Positions 56,431 through 64,000 are shown, counted from the first letter of the stretch. The stretch: DNA of 64,000 nt from Neobacillus niacini (GCF_030817595.1 NZ_JAUSZN010000001.1:3669001-3733000); one strand, 5' to 3'. Program-made: numbers and translations. The notes: generated by a model from the letters alone, not told the origin.

Positions 56431-56928
56431 TTACAAACCCTCCTCCAAATCCTTATGTCTGGTTGTGTTAATATTAAAGAATTGCAGGAGCGAGTAACCG
56501 CAAATCATAACACCTGTGATTGGCATCGCAACATATGTGATACTACTAGGAAGTTTTGTTGCTGGTAGCGTCGATTCCGACGTCAACAATGTAAATTCCC
56601 ACCCCTGGACTACTAGGTAAAAACCAAACGCAAAAATTGACGCACTTATGATTTTATCTAGTACTTTATTAAAAGATTTAGGAAATAGGTTGGTAAAGGA
56701 ATCAATACCTAAATGAATATATTCCCGAAACCCTATCGCAATCGCCATAAAGGCAAACCAGGCAAGCAGTAACAATGTAATTTCTTCGGACCAAAAGAAT
56801 ACAAAATTAAATAATTTCCGAGTCATAACCTGTGTTGTTACGACAAAAATAAGTGCTACTAAAAATAGTAAAGTGAATTTTTCGAAAATAGAGTCGATAA
56901 CTTTAAACACCTTTTTAATATAATCCAA
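56431..56928 (-). CDS. TRAP transporter small permease, DctQ family
   Basis: 165 aa with four TM helices. The family motif T-R-K-L-F-N-F-V-F-F-W-S-E-E-I-T-L-L-L-L-A-W is clear. The start is TTG six nt after GGGGGG. It is first in the TRAP operon and is preceded by a cre site, indicating repression in the presence of preferred sugars. Confidence 0.93.
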   Translation of the reverse strand: MDYIKKVFKVIDSIFEKFTLLFLVALIFVVTTQVMTRKLFNFVFFWSEEITLLLLAWFAFMAIAIGFREYIHLGIDSFTNLFPKSFNKVLDKIISASIFAFGFYLVVQGWEFTLLTSESTLPATKLPSSITYVAMPITGVMICGYSLLQFFNINTTRHKDLEEGL

Positions 56929-56947
56929 GTGAATCCCCCCTTCTCTT

Positions 56948-56961
56948 TGAAAACGTTTACT
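56948..56961 (-). promoter_or_regulatory. cre site of the TRAP operon
   Basis: TGAAAACGTTTACT agrees with the cre consensus except for the last base. It sits 20 bp upstream of the dctQ-type start codon, downstream of any promoter, in a roadblock position. Confidence 0.7.
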
Positions 56962-57216
56962 TCTTACTTAACATTTTACGAATCGGGGGGATGATTTAAA
57001 ATATTGTTTTTTTAGGAAAATTTGTGATTTTTTTAGGTTTAGGATAATTCAGAAAACCCTTACAATTAGTATTTTATTTTTGTTTGTTTAATAAACTAAT
57101 TATTTATATTTAGTCTAACATTGACTTTTAATAGCGTCAATATCGTCTCCAGAAGGAGGAATTGCTTATCGAAACAAAAGGCTGTCCCGAACATTTGGAA
57201 AGGATTCGGTTTTTAT

Positions 57217-57530
57217 GTCTTGTCCTTATTCAGGTAACGAGTAAAAGTAAAATAACCGGAGATTTTCCGGTTATTTGCAGAATGGAGCTCGTGTCGGGGG
57301 TAATAAGCGGAAGATTTCCGCTTAATCAAAGCAAAATCCCCCATTTTAAAATTTTCCGAACCAATAGGCGGAATTCTTCCGTCTATTTATCAGCTCGGGT
57401 GCTTAATCTAACCTGATCCCCCAACCGATAAGTGCGATAGAAACCTTAATAAATAAAGAAAAAAGACGTATGCCCATTCATACGTCAATTCTTGTGTCTT
57501 TTAATTTAGGAGGCACTCGAAAACGGAGCC
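57217..57530. repeat. Palindrome-rich dispersed repeat, copy C
   Basis: 315 bp in the same orientation as copy A. It carries the first three hairpin modules (ATAACCGGAGATTTTCCGGT, ATAAGCGGAAGATTTCCGCT, AATAGGCGGAATTCTTCCG) but lacks the fourth AGCGGA hairpin and its linker. The GACGTATGCCC...CATACGTC hairpin and the GTCTTTTAAT edge remain. It fills the gap between the TRAP and lar operons. Confidence 0.9.
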
Positions 57531-57565
57531 TATATTTATGTTCGAGACAGCGTTTGGGTGTAATG

Positions 57566-58033
57566 TTATCTATCTATTTCCTTCCAAACCTGTTCATAGA
57601 TTTTTTTTAAAGGAATGTCGTGGAGTTGGGCAAGGCTCTTACAGTCCTCATACTCCGGTGCCCGCTGTACCACTTTTCCATTCAGTAGCCCCTCTTTTAC
57701 AGTCACAGGTCCCCACTCAGTTTCTACTTTTTGGAATACTCTTTCTAACCGGTGAACAGTTAAAGGATAGTAACGGACACCGAGAGTTGTAGTTTCTTTA
57801 AAAAGTATTTCTTTCATTTTTTCTACATTTCCGACAGAACAAAGCAATTGAAGCAGAATTCCAGGTCGGTTTTTTTTCATATAGATCGGGGTATAAAAAA
57901 CATCGTTAGCCCCGGCTTCAAAAAGCAAATCCATGACATAACCCAGCCATTCCCCAGGAATATTGTCTAGGTTAACTTCCAGTTTGATCATCTGGTCATC
58001 TAGGTGTTCATAATTTGGAGGATGAGAACTCAT
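57566..58033 (-). CDS. larC2: LarC2: C-terminal part of the nickel insertase for the pincer cofactor
   Basis: 155 aa equal to the C-terminal domain of LarC (D-Q-M-I-K-L-E-V-N-L-D-N-I-P-G-E-W, V-R-Y-Y-P-L-T-V-H-R-L-E-R), which uses CTP to load nickel into the pyridinium-type pincer cofactor of LarA enzymes. The ATG at 58033 follows AGAGGAG. It is in the same frame as larC1 but separated by TAA, TGA and TAA over 45 bp, so two proteins are made rather than a frameshift product. Confidence 0.9.
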   Translation of the reverse strand: MSSHPPNYEHLDDQMIKLEVNLDNIPGEWLGYVMDLLFEAGANDVFYTPIYMKKNRPGILLQLLCSVGNVEKMKEILFKETTTLGVRYYPLTVHRLERVFQKVETEWGPVTVKEGLLNGKVVQRAPEYEDCKSLAQLHDIPLKKIYEQVWKEIDR

Positions 58034-58078
58034 TTTGTATACTCCTCTCACTTAACGGTGGGGATTCCCCATTCACTG

Positions 58079-59083
58079 TTACTCGCCAATAATGACTCGA
58101 ACGACATTAGGATGGTCTTTAAACGTCTTTGTTCCGGCACCATAACCTATTGAGCGAACTTTCATTGAAGGAATAGCGCAAAATTCCTCGGCCAGAACAG
58201 CGATAATCGCCGCTCCAGTTGGTGTAGTGAGCTCAAATCTCACCTCTGAATGTTCAATCGGAATTCCTTTTAAAATTTCAAGAGTTGCAGGTGCAGGTAC
58301 CGGATAGATACCATGGTCGATACGAATTTTTCCAGTGCCCACAGGAACGGGTGATGATTTAATTTTGGATATTTCTAATTGATCGATTAGGATGGCAGCC
58401 CCAATAATATCAATAATTGAATCTACAGCACCCACTTCATGGAAATGAACCTTCTCCAAAGGAACACCATGAATAAGCCCTTCTGCTTCGGCAATTTTTT
58501 TAAATATCCTTAAAGCCATATCTTTTACTTGTTGAGAGAAATCAGCTTCTTCAATCAAGTGTACAATATCTTTATAGGATCGATGGTCATGATGGTGGTG
58601 ATTATGGTCATGATTGTGATCATGTGTATGTAGATGTGTATGTTCATGAGAGTGGTCATGTGTATGCTCGTGCTCGTGTTCATGAGCATGATCATGCGTG
58701 TGTACGTGCTCGTCGTTATGATCATGGTTATGTGAATGTGCATGGTCATGATCGTGATTATGATCGTGATTATGATCGTGATCATGGCTATGCGAATGGT
58801 CATGGTCATGATTGTGATCGTGGCTATGCGAATGGTCATGATTATGATCGTGATCGTGGCCATTATGATGGTGGTGGTGTTGATTTTTTAGCACCACATC
58901 GAATTTTGTACTCGTAATCCCATTCTTAACAACCTTTTTCCATGTCAATTCATATTCATCTTCAATATTTAGCTTTTTTAATTCTTCGACTAGTTTGACC
59001 GGGTCAGCACCTGCGTCTATAAGTGCTCCAATCACCATATCCCCGCTTACTCCTGAAAAACAATCAAAATAAAGTGTCTTCAT
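58079..59083 (-). CDS. larC1: LarC1 with a ~100-residue histidine-rich insert
   Basis: 334 aa. Starts Y-F-D-C-F-S-G-V-S-G-D-M, typical of LarC, and carries H-F-H-E-V-G-A-V-D-S-I-I-D-I-I-G and L-T-T-P-T-G-A-A-I-I. Residues ~69-168 are an almost pure HxHx insertion with about 52 His in 100 positions alternating with Asp, Asn, Ser and Glu, probably a nickel store. The ATG at 59083 follows AGGGGAAAG and overlaps larB by 20 bp. With LarC2 it would insert Ni into the LarB/LarE-made cofactor. Confidence 0.95.
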   Translation of the reverse strand: MKTLYFDCFSGVSGDMVIGALIDAGADPVKLVEELKKLNIEDEYELTWKKVVKNGITSTKFDVVLKNQHHHHHNGHDHDHNHDHSHSHDHNHDHDHSHSHDHDHNHDHNHDHDHAHSHNHDHNDEHVHTHDHAHEHEHEHTHDHSHEHTHLHTHDHNHDHNHHHHDHRSYKDIVHLIEEADFSQQVKDMALRIFKKIAEAEGLIHGVPLEKVHFHEVGAVDSIIDIIGAAILIDQLEISKIKSSPVPVGTGKIRIDHGIYPVPAPATLEILKGIPIEHSEVRFELTTPTGAAIIAVLAEEFCAIPSMKVRSIGYGAGTKTFKDHPNVVRVIIGE

Positions 59084-59834
59084 TTCTTTCCCCTTTTTGT
59101 GCAAGTTGATGAATTAATACGGCGTTATATCCTCCGCCAAAACCATTATCAATATTAACAACACTAATTCCAGAAGCACATGAATTCAGCATCGTCAGTA
59201 AAGCCGATAATCCATTAAAGTTAGCCCCATAGCCAACACTTGTAGGGACGGCAATTACGGGATGAGAAACAAGTCCTCCAACTACGCTCGGCAGCGCCCC
59301 TTCCATACCGGCTACCACTACAGATACTGTTGCATTTTGAATCTCTTCGGCATGATTTAACAGACGATGGATTCCAGCAACGCCAACGTCATAGATGCGA
59401 TGGACCTTACTTCCTAGTATTTCTGCAGTAACCGCCGCTTCCTCTGCCACCCGTAAATCAGAAGTTCCTGCAGCAACAACAGCAATATAACCTTGAGTAT
59501 TTTCTATCGATTTATTTTGTTTTTTCCAAAAAAGAATTTGAGAAATTTCATGATAAGTAAATTCAGGGCAAGCTTGTTGCACGATTGCTGCTTTTTCTTC
59601 TGAAATTCTTGTTACCATGACTTGATTGTTTCTTGCCCTTAATGCTGTGATGATGGAGATAATTTGTTGAGCCGTTTTCCCTTCGCCATAGACCACCTCA
59701 GGAAAGCCTTGTCGTTTCTTCCGGTGATGGTCAACCTTTGCAAATCCCAAATTCTCAAACGTTGCTAATTGATCTTTTGCTTCTGCAACACTGAGGGTTC
59801 CTTGTTGAACTTGTTTTAAAATCTCTTCAAGCAT
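59064..59834 (-). CDS. larB: LarB, pincer-cofactor carboxylase
   Basis: 256 aa of the LarB family (AIR-carboxylase-like). It carboxylates nicotinic acid adenine dinucleotide and cleaves it, the first step in making the nickel-pincer cofactor. Visible motifs: V-A-A-G-T-S-D-L-R-V-A-E-E-A, D-V-G-V-A-G-I-H-R-L, V-A-G-M-E-G-A-L-P-S-V-V-G-G-L and I-D-N-G-F-G-G-G. The ATG follows GGGGGGAATCGC. It is the first gene of larB-larC1-larC2. Confidence 0.96.
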   Translation of the reverse strand: MLEEILKQVQQGTLSVAEAKDQLATFENLGFAKVDHHRKKRQGFPEVVYGEGKTAQQIISIITALRARNNQVMVTRISEEKAAIVQQACPEFTYHEISQILFWKKQNKSIENTQGYIAVVAAGTSDLRVAEEAAVTAEILGSKVHRIYDVGVAGIHRLLNHAEEIQNATVSVVVAGMEGALPSVVGGLVSHPVIAVPTSVGYGANFNGLSALLTMLNSCASGISVVNIDNGFGGGYNAVLIHQLAQKGERNEDTLF

Positions 59835-59885
59835 GCGATTCCCCCCTTTAACTCTAGTCTGATTCTATGCATTTGCCTTGGGGAA

Positions 59886-60236
59886 GGACAAATCTTTTGG
59901 TTTCTTGATGAGATTTGTCCTTCATTGCCTGGATGAAAGACAAATCGTTTGGGTCGGCCACGAGATTTGTCCTCAAGACCCCTTATTAAGGACTAATCTT
60001 AATCCCTCGTAACGCGATTTGTCCTCAAGACCCCTTTTTAAGGACTAATCTCAGTCCCTCGTAATGCGATTTGTCCTCAAGACCCCTTATTAAGGACTAA
60101 TCTCAGTCCCTTGTAACGCGATTTGTCCTCAAGACCCCTTATTAAGGACTAATCTTAATCCCTCGTAACGCGATTTGTCCTCAAGGCTCCTTTTAAGGAC
60201 TAATCTCTACCATGAGATACGAGCATTGTCCTTAAA
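59886..60236. repeat. Second tandem array with 52-bp units (six copies)
   Basis: Units start at 59912, 60016 minus 52 (59964), 60016, 60068, 60120 and 60172, exactly 52 bp apart; the outer units are degenerate. Core: GCGATTTGTCCTCAAGACCC, then CTTATTAAGGACTAATC. Each unit holds the inverted pair GGACTAATC/GATTTGTCC. The array lies between the kinase gene and larB on the same strand and shows no reading frame. Confidence 0.93.
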
Positions 60237-60269
60237 AGCTTTTTAAATCGTCAAGCTCTAACACTATTT

Positions 60270-61742
60270 TTAGAAATACTTCACCATATCTCTAGCAAGC
60301 TTTTCATAGTTTTCATAAATAGCCTTATAAACTTTACTGCTTTCCTTATTAGGCAGCACTGGCTCACCCATCGGTATATTCTTTTTGATATCTTCAAAAG
60401 AATCTACTTTGCCAATGCCCACGAGAGCGGTCCAGGCTGCTCCCCAGGCGGCACTGTGATGGCTTTCAGATACATAAATCTCCGCTTCAAAGATGTCAGC
60501 CATCATTTGCAGCCACAGTGGTGACCTCGCCAATCCGCCGTTTACGTAGATTTTTTCCGGCTCGCCAGCCAATCTTTCCAGCGCTTTGCCGATTTGATAG
60601 AGATTAAAGGTAATCCCTTCAAGGACAGCACGGATAAAATGTTCCTTTTTATGAGTGATCGAAACACCATAAAAATTGCCCTTTGCTTTTTGATTCCAAA
60701 CTGGTGCTCTTTCTCCATTTAAATAAGGCAGAAACAGGATACCCTCTGCACCGGGAGCTACCTTCTCTGCGTCCCCTAAGAAATCTGAAAAATCCCTTTG
60801 GTCATTCAGAAGATCTTTTAACCATTGTAAGACAATACCGCCATTATTCGTCGGTCCGCCAACAATCGTTGAATCGGCCGTAAAGGAGTAACAAAAGGTT
60901 TCTTGATTTTCATCAATTTTAACCCCTTTGTTAATTTGTCTGATTGCGCCGCTAGTTCCAACGGAAACAGCCACTTCTCCAGGCAAAATAGCACCTATCC
61001 CTAGATTTGCCAATTGGCCGTCTGCAGCCCCCATTACAAAAGGCATTTCCTGATTAATTCCCATTTCATCCGCGATTTCTTTTTTCAAACCCGTCAACAC
61101 GTCTGTAGGGGGAACTATTTTAGAAAGCTGTTCCCTTTTAATCCCTGTCATTTCTAGTAATTCAGGCTCCCAATCCAATGCAGCCGGATTAAATAAACCT
61201 GTAGCAGAAGCCATTGAGTAATCAATCACTCTTTGACCAAACCAGCATTGTAGTAAATATTCCTTTATGGACATAAAATACGCTGCTTCTTTATAAGGCT
61301 GATAGCTTGTTTCTTTCATCCACAAAAGCTTACTGAATGGCGTCATTGGGTGTATAGGTGTACCTGTTTTTGAATAAACGCTGCTCCCAACCGTCCCTTT
61401 AACTCGTTCTGCCTGACCATAGCTTCTTCCATCTGCCCAAATGAGCCCAGGAGAGATCGGACTGCCCTGTTCATTCACACATAAAAGTGAATGCATGGCA
61501 GCTGAAAACCCAAGTGCGATTAACTCCTCTTTACTAATGGCAGCTTTTTCAATGGCTTCCTTAATTGCCAGTACCGCAGACCGTTCGATTTCAATTGGAT
61601 CCTGTTCAGACCATCCTGGCTCAGGGTAATGAAAGCTGTTCATCTTCTCAACTTCCGCTATTAGTTTTCCGTTGATATCAAATATACACGCTTTTACGCT
61701 CGTAGTTCCGATATCTAGTCCCATTACGAACTCTCTTGACAT
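60270..61742 (-). CDS. FGGY-family carbohydrate kinase, gluconokinase-like
   Basis: 490 aa FGGY kinase. N-terminal phosphate loop G-L-D-I-G-T-T-S-V-K-A, A-M-H-S-L-L and W-A-D-G-R-S in domain 1 resemble gluconokinase GntK; catalytic Asp in G-A-A-D-G-Q-L, and G-G-L-A-R-S-P near the C-terminus for ATP binding. It would convert gluconate to 6-phosphogluconate, although a xylulokinase-type substrate is possible. The ATG at 61742 is used (AGGAAG upstream); two in-frame alternatives precede it. It is flanked by larE and larB, an unusual setting that supports a sugar-acid pathway. Confidence 0.85.
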   Translation of the reverse strand: MSREFVMGLDIGTTSVKACIFDINGKLIAEVEKMNSFHYPEPGWSEQDPIEIERSAVLAIKEAIEKAAISKEELIALGFSAAMHSLLCVNEQGSPISPGLIWADGRSYGQAERVKGTVGSSVYSKTGTPIHPMTPFSKLLWMKETSYQPYKEAAYFMSIKEYLLQCWFGQRVIDYSMASATGLFNPAALDWEPELLEMTGIKREQLSKIVPPTDVLTGLKKEIADEMGINQEMPFVMGAADGQLANLGIGAILPGEVAVSVGTSGAIRQINKGVKIDENQETFCYSFTADSTIVGGPTNNGGIVLQWLKDLLNDQRDFSDFLGDAEKVAPGAEGILFLPYLNGERAPVWNQKAKGNFYGVSITHKKEHFIRAVLEGITFNLYQIGKALERLAGEPEKIYVNGGLARSPLWLQMMADIFEAEIYVSESHHSAAWGAAWTALVGIGKVDSFEDIKKNIPMGEPVLPNKESSKVYKAIYENYEKLARDMVKYF

Positions 61743-61788
61743 ACGTTTCATCTTCCTTTTCAACTACATGTTGTCATTATGTTAGAAG

Positions 61789-61812
61789 AGGCTTTGGAAA
61801 TTTCCAAAGCCT
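61789..61812 (-). terminator. 24-bp perfect palindrome between larE and the kinase gene
   Basis: AGGCTTTGGAAA/TTTCCAAAGCCT, 11 bp after the larE stop. On the minus strand CTTCT follows, a weak run-out, so it is a partial terminator or mRNA stabiliser. Confidence 0.7.
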
Positions 61813-61822
61813 TCTTCTGTTA

Positions 61823-62623
61823 TTACGCTAACACCTTGTTCATACTGCCGCTCTGGTATCCCAGCAAATCCAAAGTTATATATTTATATCCATACTCTTG
61901 GAGCTCACGAACAATGGAATCATGATTTTCGAGAACAATTTTCATATCAGTTGGTTCTACTTCGATTCTAGCGATTTCATCATGAGTCCGGACTCTCACC
62001 TGGCGAATACGGAGACTTTTTAAATAGCTTTCAGCCCGCTCAACCTTTGTCAGCTTTTCCTTTGTAATGTATTCACCGTATGCAATCCTCGAAGATAAAC
62101 AGGCGAAGGATGGTTTATCCCATGTGGGCAAATCAAACTGCTGTGAAAGCTCCCTAATTTCCTGTTTAAATAATTTCGCCTCTAGCAGAGGACCTCGTAT
62201 CCCCTTTTCCTTAGCTGCTTGCATTCCTGGTCGGTGTTCATTCATATCATCGGCAATAACCCCATAAATCACATTATGGAATCCCTTTTCTTCCATTACC
62301 GGAATTAAATGATCGAATAAGCTGCTTTTACAAAAGTAGCAACGATTTTTGTTATTCTCTGCATAACCAGGAATCGCTAATTCAGAGGTTTCAATAACTT
62401 GATGCTTAACACCAATTTTTTTTGCAAGTACCCTAGCCTCTTCAAGCTCACTTGAAGGGTAGGTTTCCGAATCTGCTGTGACAGCTAAGACATGATCTTC
62501 CCCTAATGTGTCAACAGCCGCTTTAAGTAAAAATGTACTATCTACACCACCTGAAAATGCTACAACGACTGATCCCATGTCACGGAGAATAGACTGTAAT
62601 TTATTATATTTCTCAGTTAGCAA
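61823..62623 (-). CDS. larE: LarE, sacrificial sulfur transferase for the pincer cofactor
   Basis: 266 aa PP-loop ATPase (S-G-G-V-D-S-T) of the LarE family. It donates sulfur from its own Cys to the carboxylated nicotinate intermediate made by LarB. The expected donor Cys is present in K-P-S-F-A-C-L-S-S-R, as well as C-Y-F-C-K. The TTG at 62623, 8 nt after GGGGAG, is preferred over GTG at 62659, which has no ribosome site. It sits between the SDR and kinase genes. Confidence 0.94.
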   Translation of the reverse strand: MLTEKYNKLQSILRDMGSVVVAFSGGVDSTFLLKAAVDTLGEDHVLAVTADSETYPSSELEEARVLAKKIGVKHQVIETSELAIPGYAENNKNRCYFCKSSLFDHLIPVMEEKGFHNVIYGVIADDMNEHRPGMQAAKEKGIRGPLLEAKLFKQEIRELSQQFDLPTWDKPSFACLSSRIAYGEYITKEKLTKVERAESYLKSLRIRQVRVRTHDEIARIEVEPTDMKIVLENHDSIVRELQEYGYKYITLDLLGYQSGSMNKVLA

Positions 62624-62700
62624 GGTCTCATCTCCCCACGTACTTTCTGAATAATCCACTATTTAACATATTAATTGGACATTCACCTTATGTCCAAGAA

Positions 62701-63471
62701 TTAGATTGTCATCGCTCCAAATCCGCCGTCAACACGAAGTAATGCACCTGTAACAAAACTAGAAGCTTTATCCGACGCAAGGAAAACGGTAGCACCTTGA
62801 AGTTCTTCTGCTTCTCCAAAGCGTTTCATTGGAGTATGGCCCATGATGGATTCAATTCTTTCTTTGTCTAAAATTTTACGATTTTGTTCCGCTGGGAAGA
62901 ATCCTGGAATAATGGCATTTACACGAATGCCGCTAGTCGCAAATTCACGAGCTAAAAATTGAGTAACACTATTAAGTCCGGCTTTTGAAACAGAATACGT
63001 AAATACTCTTGATAATGGTGTTGTAGAAGAAACAGATGAAATATTAATAATACTACCTTGTCTTTCTTGTTCAATCATGCGCTTTGCAAAGATTTGACAA
63101 GTCATGACAATTCCTTTTAAGTTAATATCCATAATTTTATCGTACTCGTCCATATCTAAATCAAAAAACGGCGTTGGGCTGTTTGTTCCTGGTGCATTCA
63201 ACAAAATATCCCAGCCGCCTGACCATTGTTCAATATCCTTTGCAACTTGGACTAAAGAATCCTTCGAGCTTACGTCTGCTGAGAATGCTTTCGCCTCTCC
63301 GCCATTTTCAACGATTTCCTTAACCACTTTTTCAGCAGTTTCTAAGTTACGGCCAACGATTGCCACTTTAGCACCGTGTTCAGCCAAGCCTTTCGCCATA
63401 GCTGAACCTAATACGCCATTTCCTCCAATTGCAACCGCGGTTTTACCTGTTAAATCAAATAAATTTGTCAT
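62701..63471 (-). CDS. SDR-family oxidoreductase, D-mannonate oxidoreductase (UxuB)-like
   Basis: 256 aa. NAD(P) loop G-G-N-G-V-L-G-S-A-M-A-K-G, N-A-P-G motif, catalytic Ser in I-S-S-V-S-S, Y-S-V-S-K (Tyr-x3-Lys), then I-P-G-F-F-P-A-E-Q-N-R and C-terminal V-D-G-G-F-G-A-M-T-I. From memory this last part resembles the Bacillus fructuronate reductase/D-mannonate oxidoreductase, so interconversion of fructuronate and mannonate is proposed; gluconate 5-dehydrogenase is an alternative. The ATG follows GGGAGAG, 17 bp after the LarA-family gene. Confidence 0.85.
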   Translation of the reverse strand: MTNLFDLTGKTAVAIGGNGVLGSAMAKGLAEHGAKVAIVGRNLETAEKVVKEIVENGGEAKAFSADVSSKDSLVQVAKDIEQWSGGWDILLNAPGTNSPTPFFDLDMDEYDKIMDINLKGIVMTCQIFAKRMIEQERQGSIINISSVSSTTPLSRVFTYSVSKAGLNSVTQFLAREFATSGIRVNAIIPGFFPAEQNRKILDKERIESIMGHTPMKRFGEAEELQGATVFLASDKASSFVTGALLRVDGGFGAMTI

Positions 63472-63490
63472 GTTTCAACTCTCCCTAGTT

Positions 63491-64000
63491 TTAATATAAG
63501 TTTCCTTTTTCATCAAATGGCAGATCATAAAGCTCTGAAACTAGCTCCATATTTGGATGCTGTTTCACATACTCAACTAACGCCTCTGATACTTCAATTT
63601 CACTTAACTCTAATGTATTTTTAATGCGGACCATTTTTACTTTTGTAAAATCTAAAATATTACTTGTTTTAACGGCAGCTTGTATCGCTTCACGATCATT
63701 TGGTAATGTAGTAGCAATTTTTGTAGGTGCTACTACAGTTGAAGTTAACCCGTTCGCATACGTTACCTCTAGGTCCATCCGGTCAACTAAACGCTTTGTT
63801 GTAAAATCTGCTGTTCCGACACCATTGGCATTTCCCTCTGTTTGCGGTGTTAACCCGAGAACGACCATTTTGTTAACATCTGGGCCGCCATGTGCATATG
63901 GAGTAGGATATCGGCCTGTAATATTCGGATCCATTCCATCACCAGAGATATTTTTACCGATTTGATCAATGACAAGAACCTCTAATTGGTCAAAGAAAAG
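63491..64000 (-). CDS. LarA-family nickel-pincer racemase/epimerase (partial, C-terminus)
   Basis: The last ~169 residues of a LarA/DUF2088 protein; the N-terminal part is beyond the right edge. The region I-G-K-N-I-S-G-D-G-M-D-P-N-I-T-G-R is the family's conserved C-terminal active-site segment, and V-V-L-G-L-T-P-Q-T-E-G-N-A-N-G-V-G-T-A-D-F-T-T follows. LarA homologues use the nickel-pincer cofactor for racemisation or C2-epimerisation of 2-hydroxyacids. The larE, larB and larC genes follow on the same strand, as do a mannonate-type SDR and a gluconokinase-like kinase, pointing to an aldonate substrate rather than lactate. Confidence 0.8.
   Translation of the reverse strand, partial: LFFDQLEVLVIDQIGKNISGDGMDPNITGRYPTPYAHGGPDVNKMVVLGLTPQTEGNANGVGTADFTTKRLVDRMDLEVTYANGLTSTVVAPTKIATTLPNDREAIQAAVKTSNILDFTKVKMVRIKNTLELSEIEVSEALVEYVKQHPNMELVSELYDLPFDEKGNLY

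Noticed and set aside
57162..57416. 84-codon open frame
   Set aside because: It runs through the hairpin-chain repeat, and corresponding frames are not conserved in the other two copies.
58034..58081. Programmed frameshift joining larC1 and larC2 as in Lactobacillus
   Set aside because: Both parts are already in the same frame and three stop codons lie between them, so a single frameshift would not fuse them.
58624..58917. Open frames opposite and beside the His-rich part of larC1
   Set aside because: They are low-complexity mirror products of the CAT/CAC repeats and have no ribosome site.
59886..60236. CRISPR array
   Set aside because: Same reason: perfect 52-bp tandem units without variable spacers.

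Overview
The window reads as chromosomal DNA of a low-GC, spore-former-type Bacillaceae (Bacillus/Neobacillus-like). The grounds are strong AGGAGG-type ribosome binding sites with many TTG and GTG starts, three YesM/YesN two-component systems, CcpA (cre) sites, a CIRCE/HrcA operator, a Firmicutes ECF transporter and a preQ1-I riboswitch. The species cannot be fixed from sequence alone. No rRNA, tRNA, CRISPR array or prophage was seen.

Layout. 1-6.0 kb: an LplA-type sugar-binding lipoprotein (its C-terminus is off the left edge) behind a YesN regulator and an unusual 906-aa kinase with two sensor modules. 6.1-11.0 kb: a lactose/beta-galactoside locus (YhcH/EbgC-like protein, lacZ with a stop codon at its third codon, a pair of perfect palindromic operators, a LacI regulator). 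11.3-18.3 kb: htpG under a perfect CIRCE, a LysE exporter, a 7 x 52-bp tandem array, an ArsR/SRPBCC pair with twin palindromes, rhodanese plus SBF transporter, a DUF4097 protein and a small Pro/Tyr-rich protein. 18.3-25.6 kb: an IS1182-family element that duplicated a terminator hairpin, a PAS-GGDEF-EAL protein, a MATE pump, and an IS256-family element inserted in a dispersed palindrome-rich repeat. 25.6-33.7 kb: a glycoside operon (GH13, two TIM-barrel isomerases, two Gfo/Idh dehydrogenases, ThuA) with a divergent AraC regulator, then a secreted GlpQ-type phosphodiesterase. 33.9-41.7 kb: YesN/YesM and the ABC sugar importer they probably control, then an SDR with no normal start codon. 42.2-48.8 kb: a truncated haemoglobin behind an Fnr-type box, a VOC protein, a SWIM zinc-finger protein, a self-contained ECF transporter, and preQ1-riboswitch-controlled queT. 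48.8-57 kb: a secreted GH3 enzyme, a third YesM/YesN pair, and a TRAP transporter. 57.6-64 kb: larB, larC1, larC2 and larE (nickel-pincer cofactor), interleaved with an FGGY gluconokinase-like kinase, an SDR and the C-terminus of a LarA-family enzyme.

How it fits together. Most of the window serves uptake and breakdown of plant-type glycosides and sugar acids: sensor kinases, binding proteins and importers, glycosidases, and oxidoreductases or kinases, with cre sites marking carbon-catabolite control. The most novel-looking unit is the right end. A LarA-family enzyme and its cofactor genes sit with a gluconokinase-like kinase, a mannonate-oxidoreductase-like SDR and, further downstream, a TRAP importer, which suggests a nickel-pincer C2-epimerase joining mannonate and gluconate metabolism.

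The intergenic DNA is also rich. It holds three copies of a ~350-bp hairpin-rich repeat (one split by IS256, with an empty-site paralogue in the same window), two copies of a ~185-bp MITE-like repeat each about 30 bp upstream of a regulatory gene, and two unrelated tandem arrays that both have 52-bp units.
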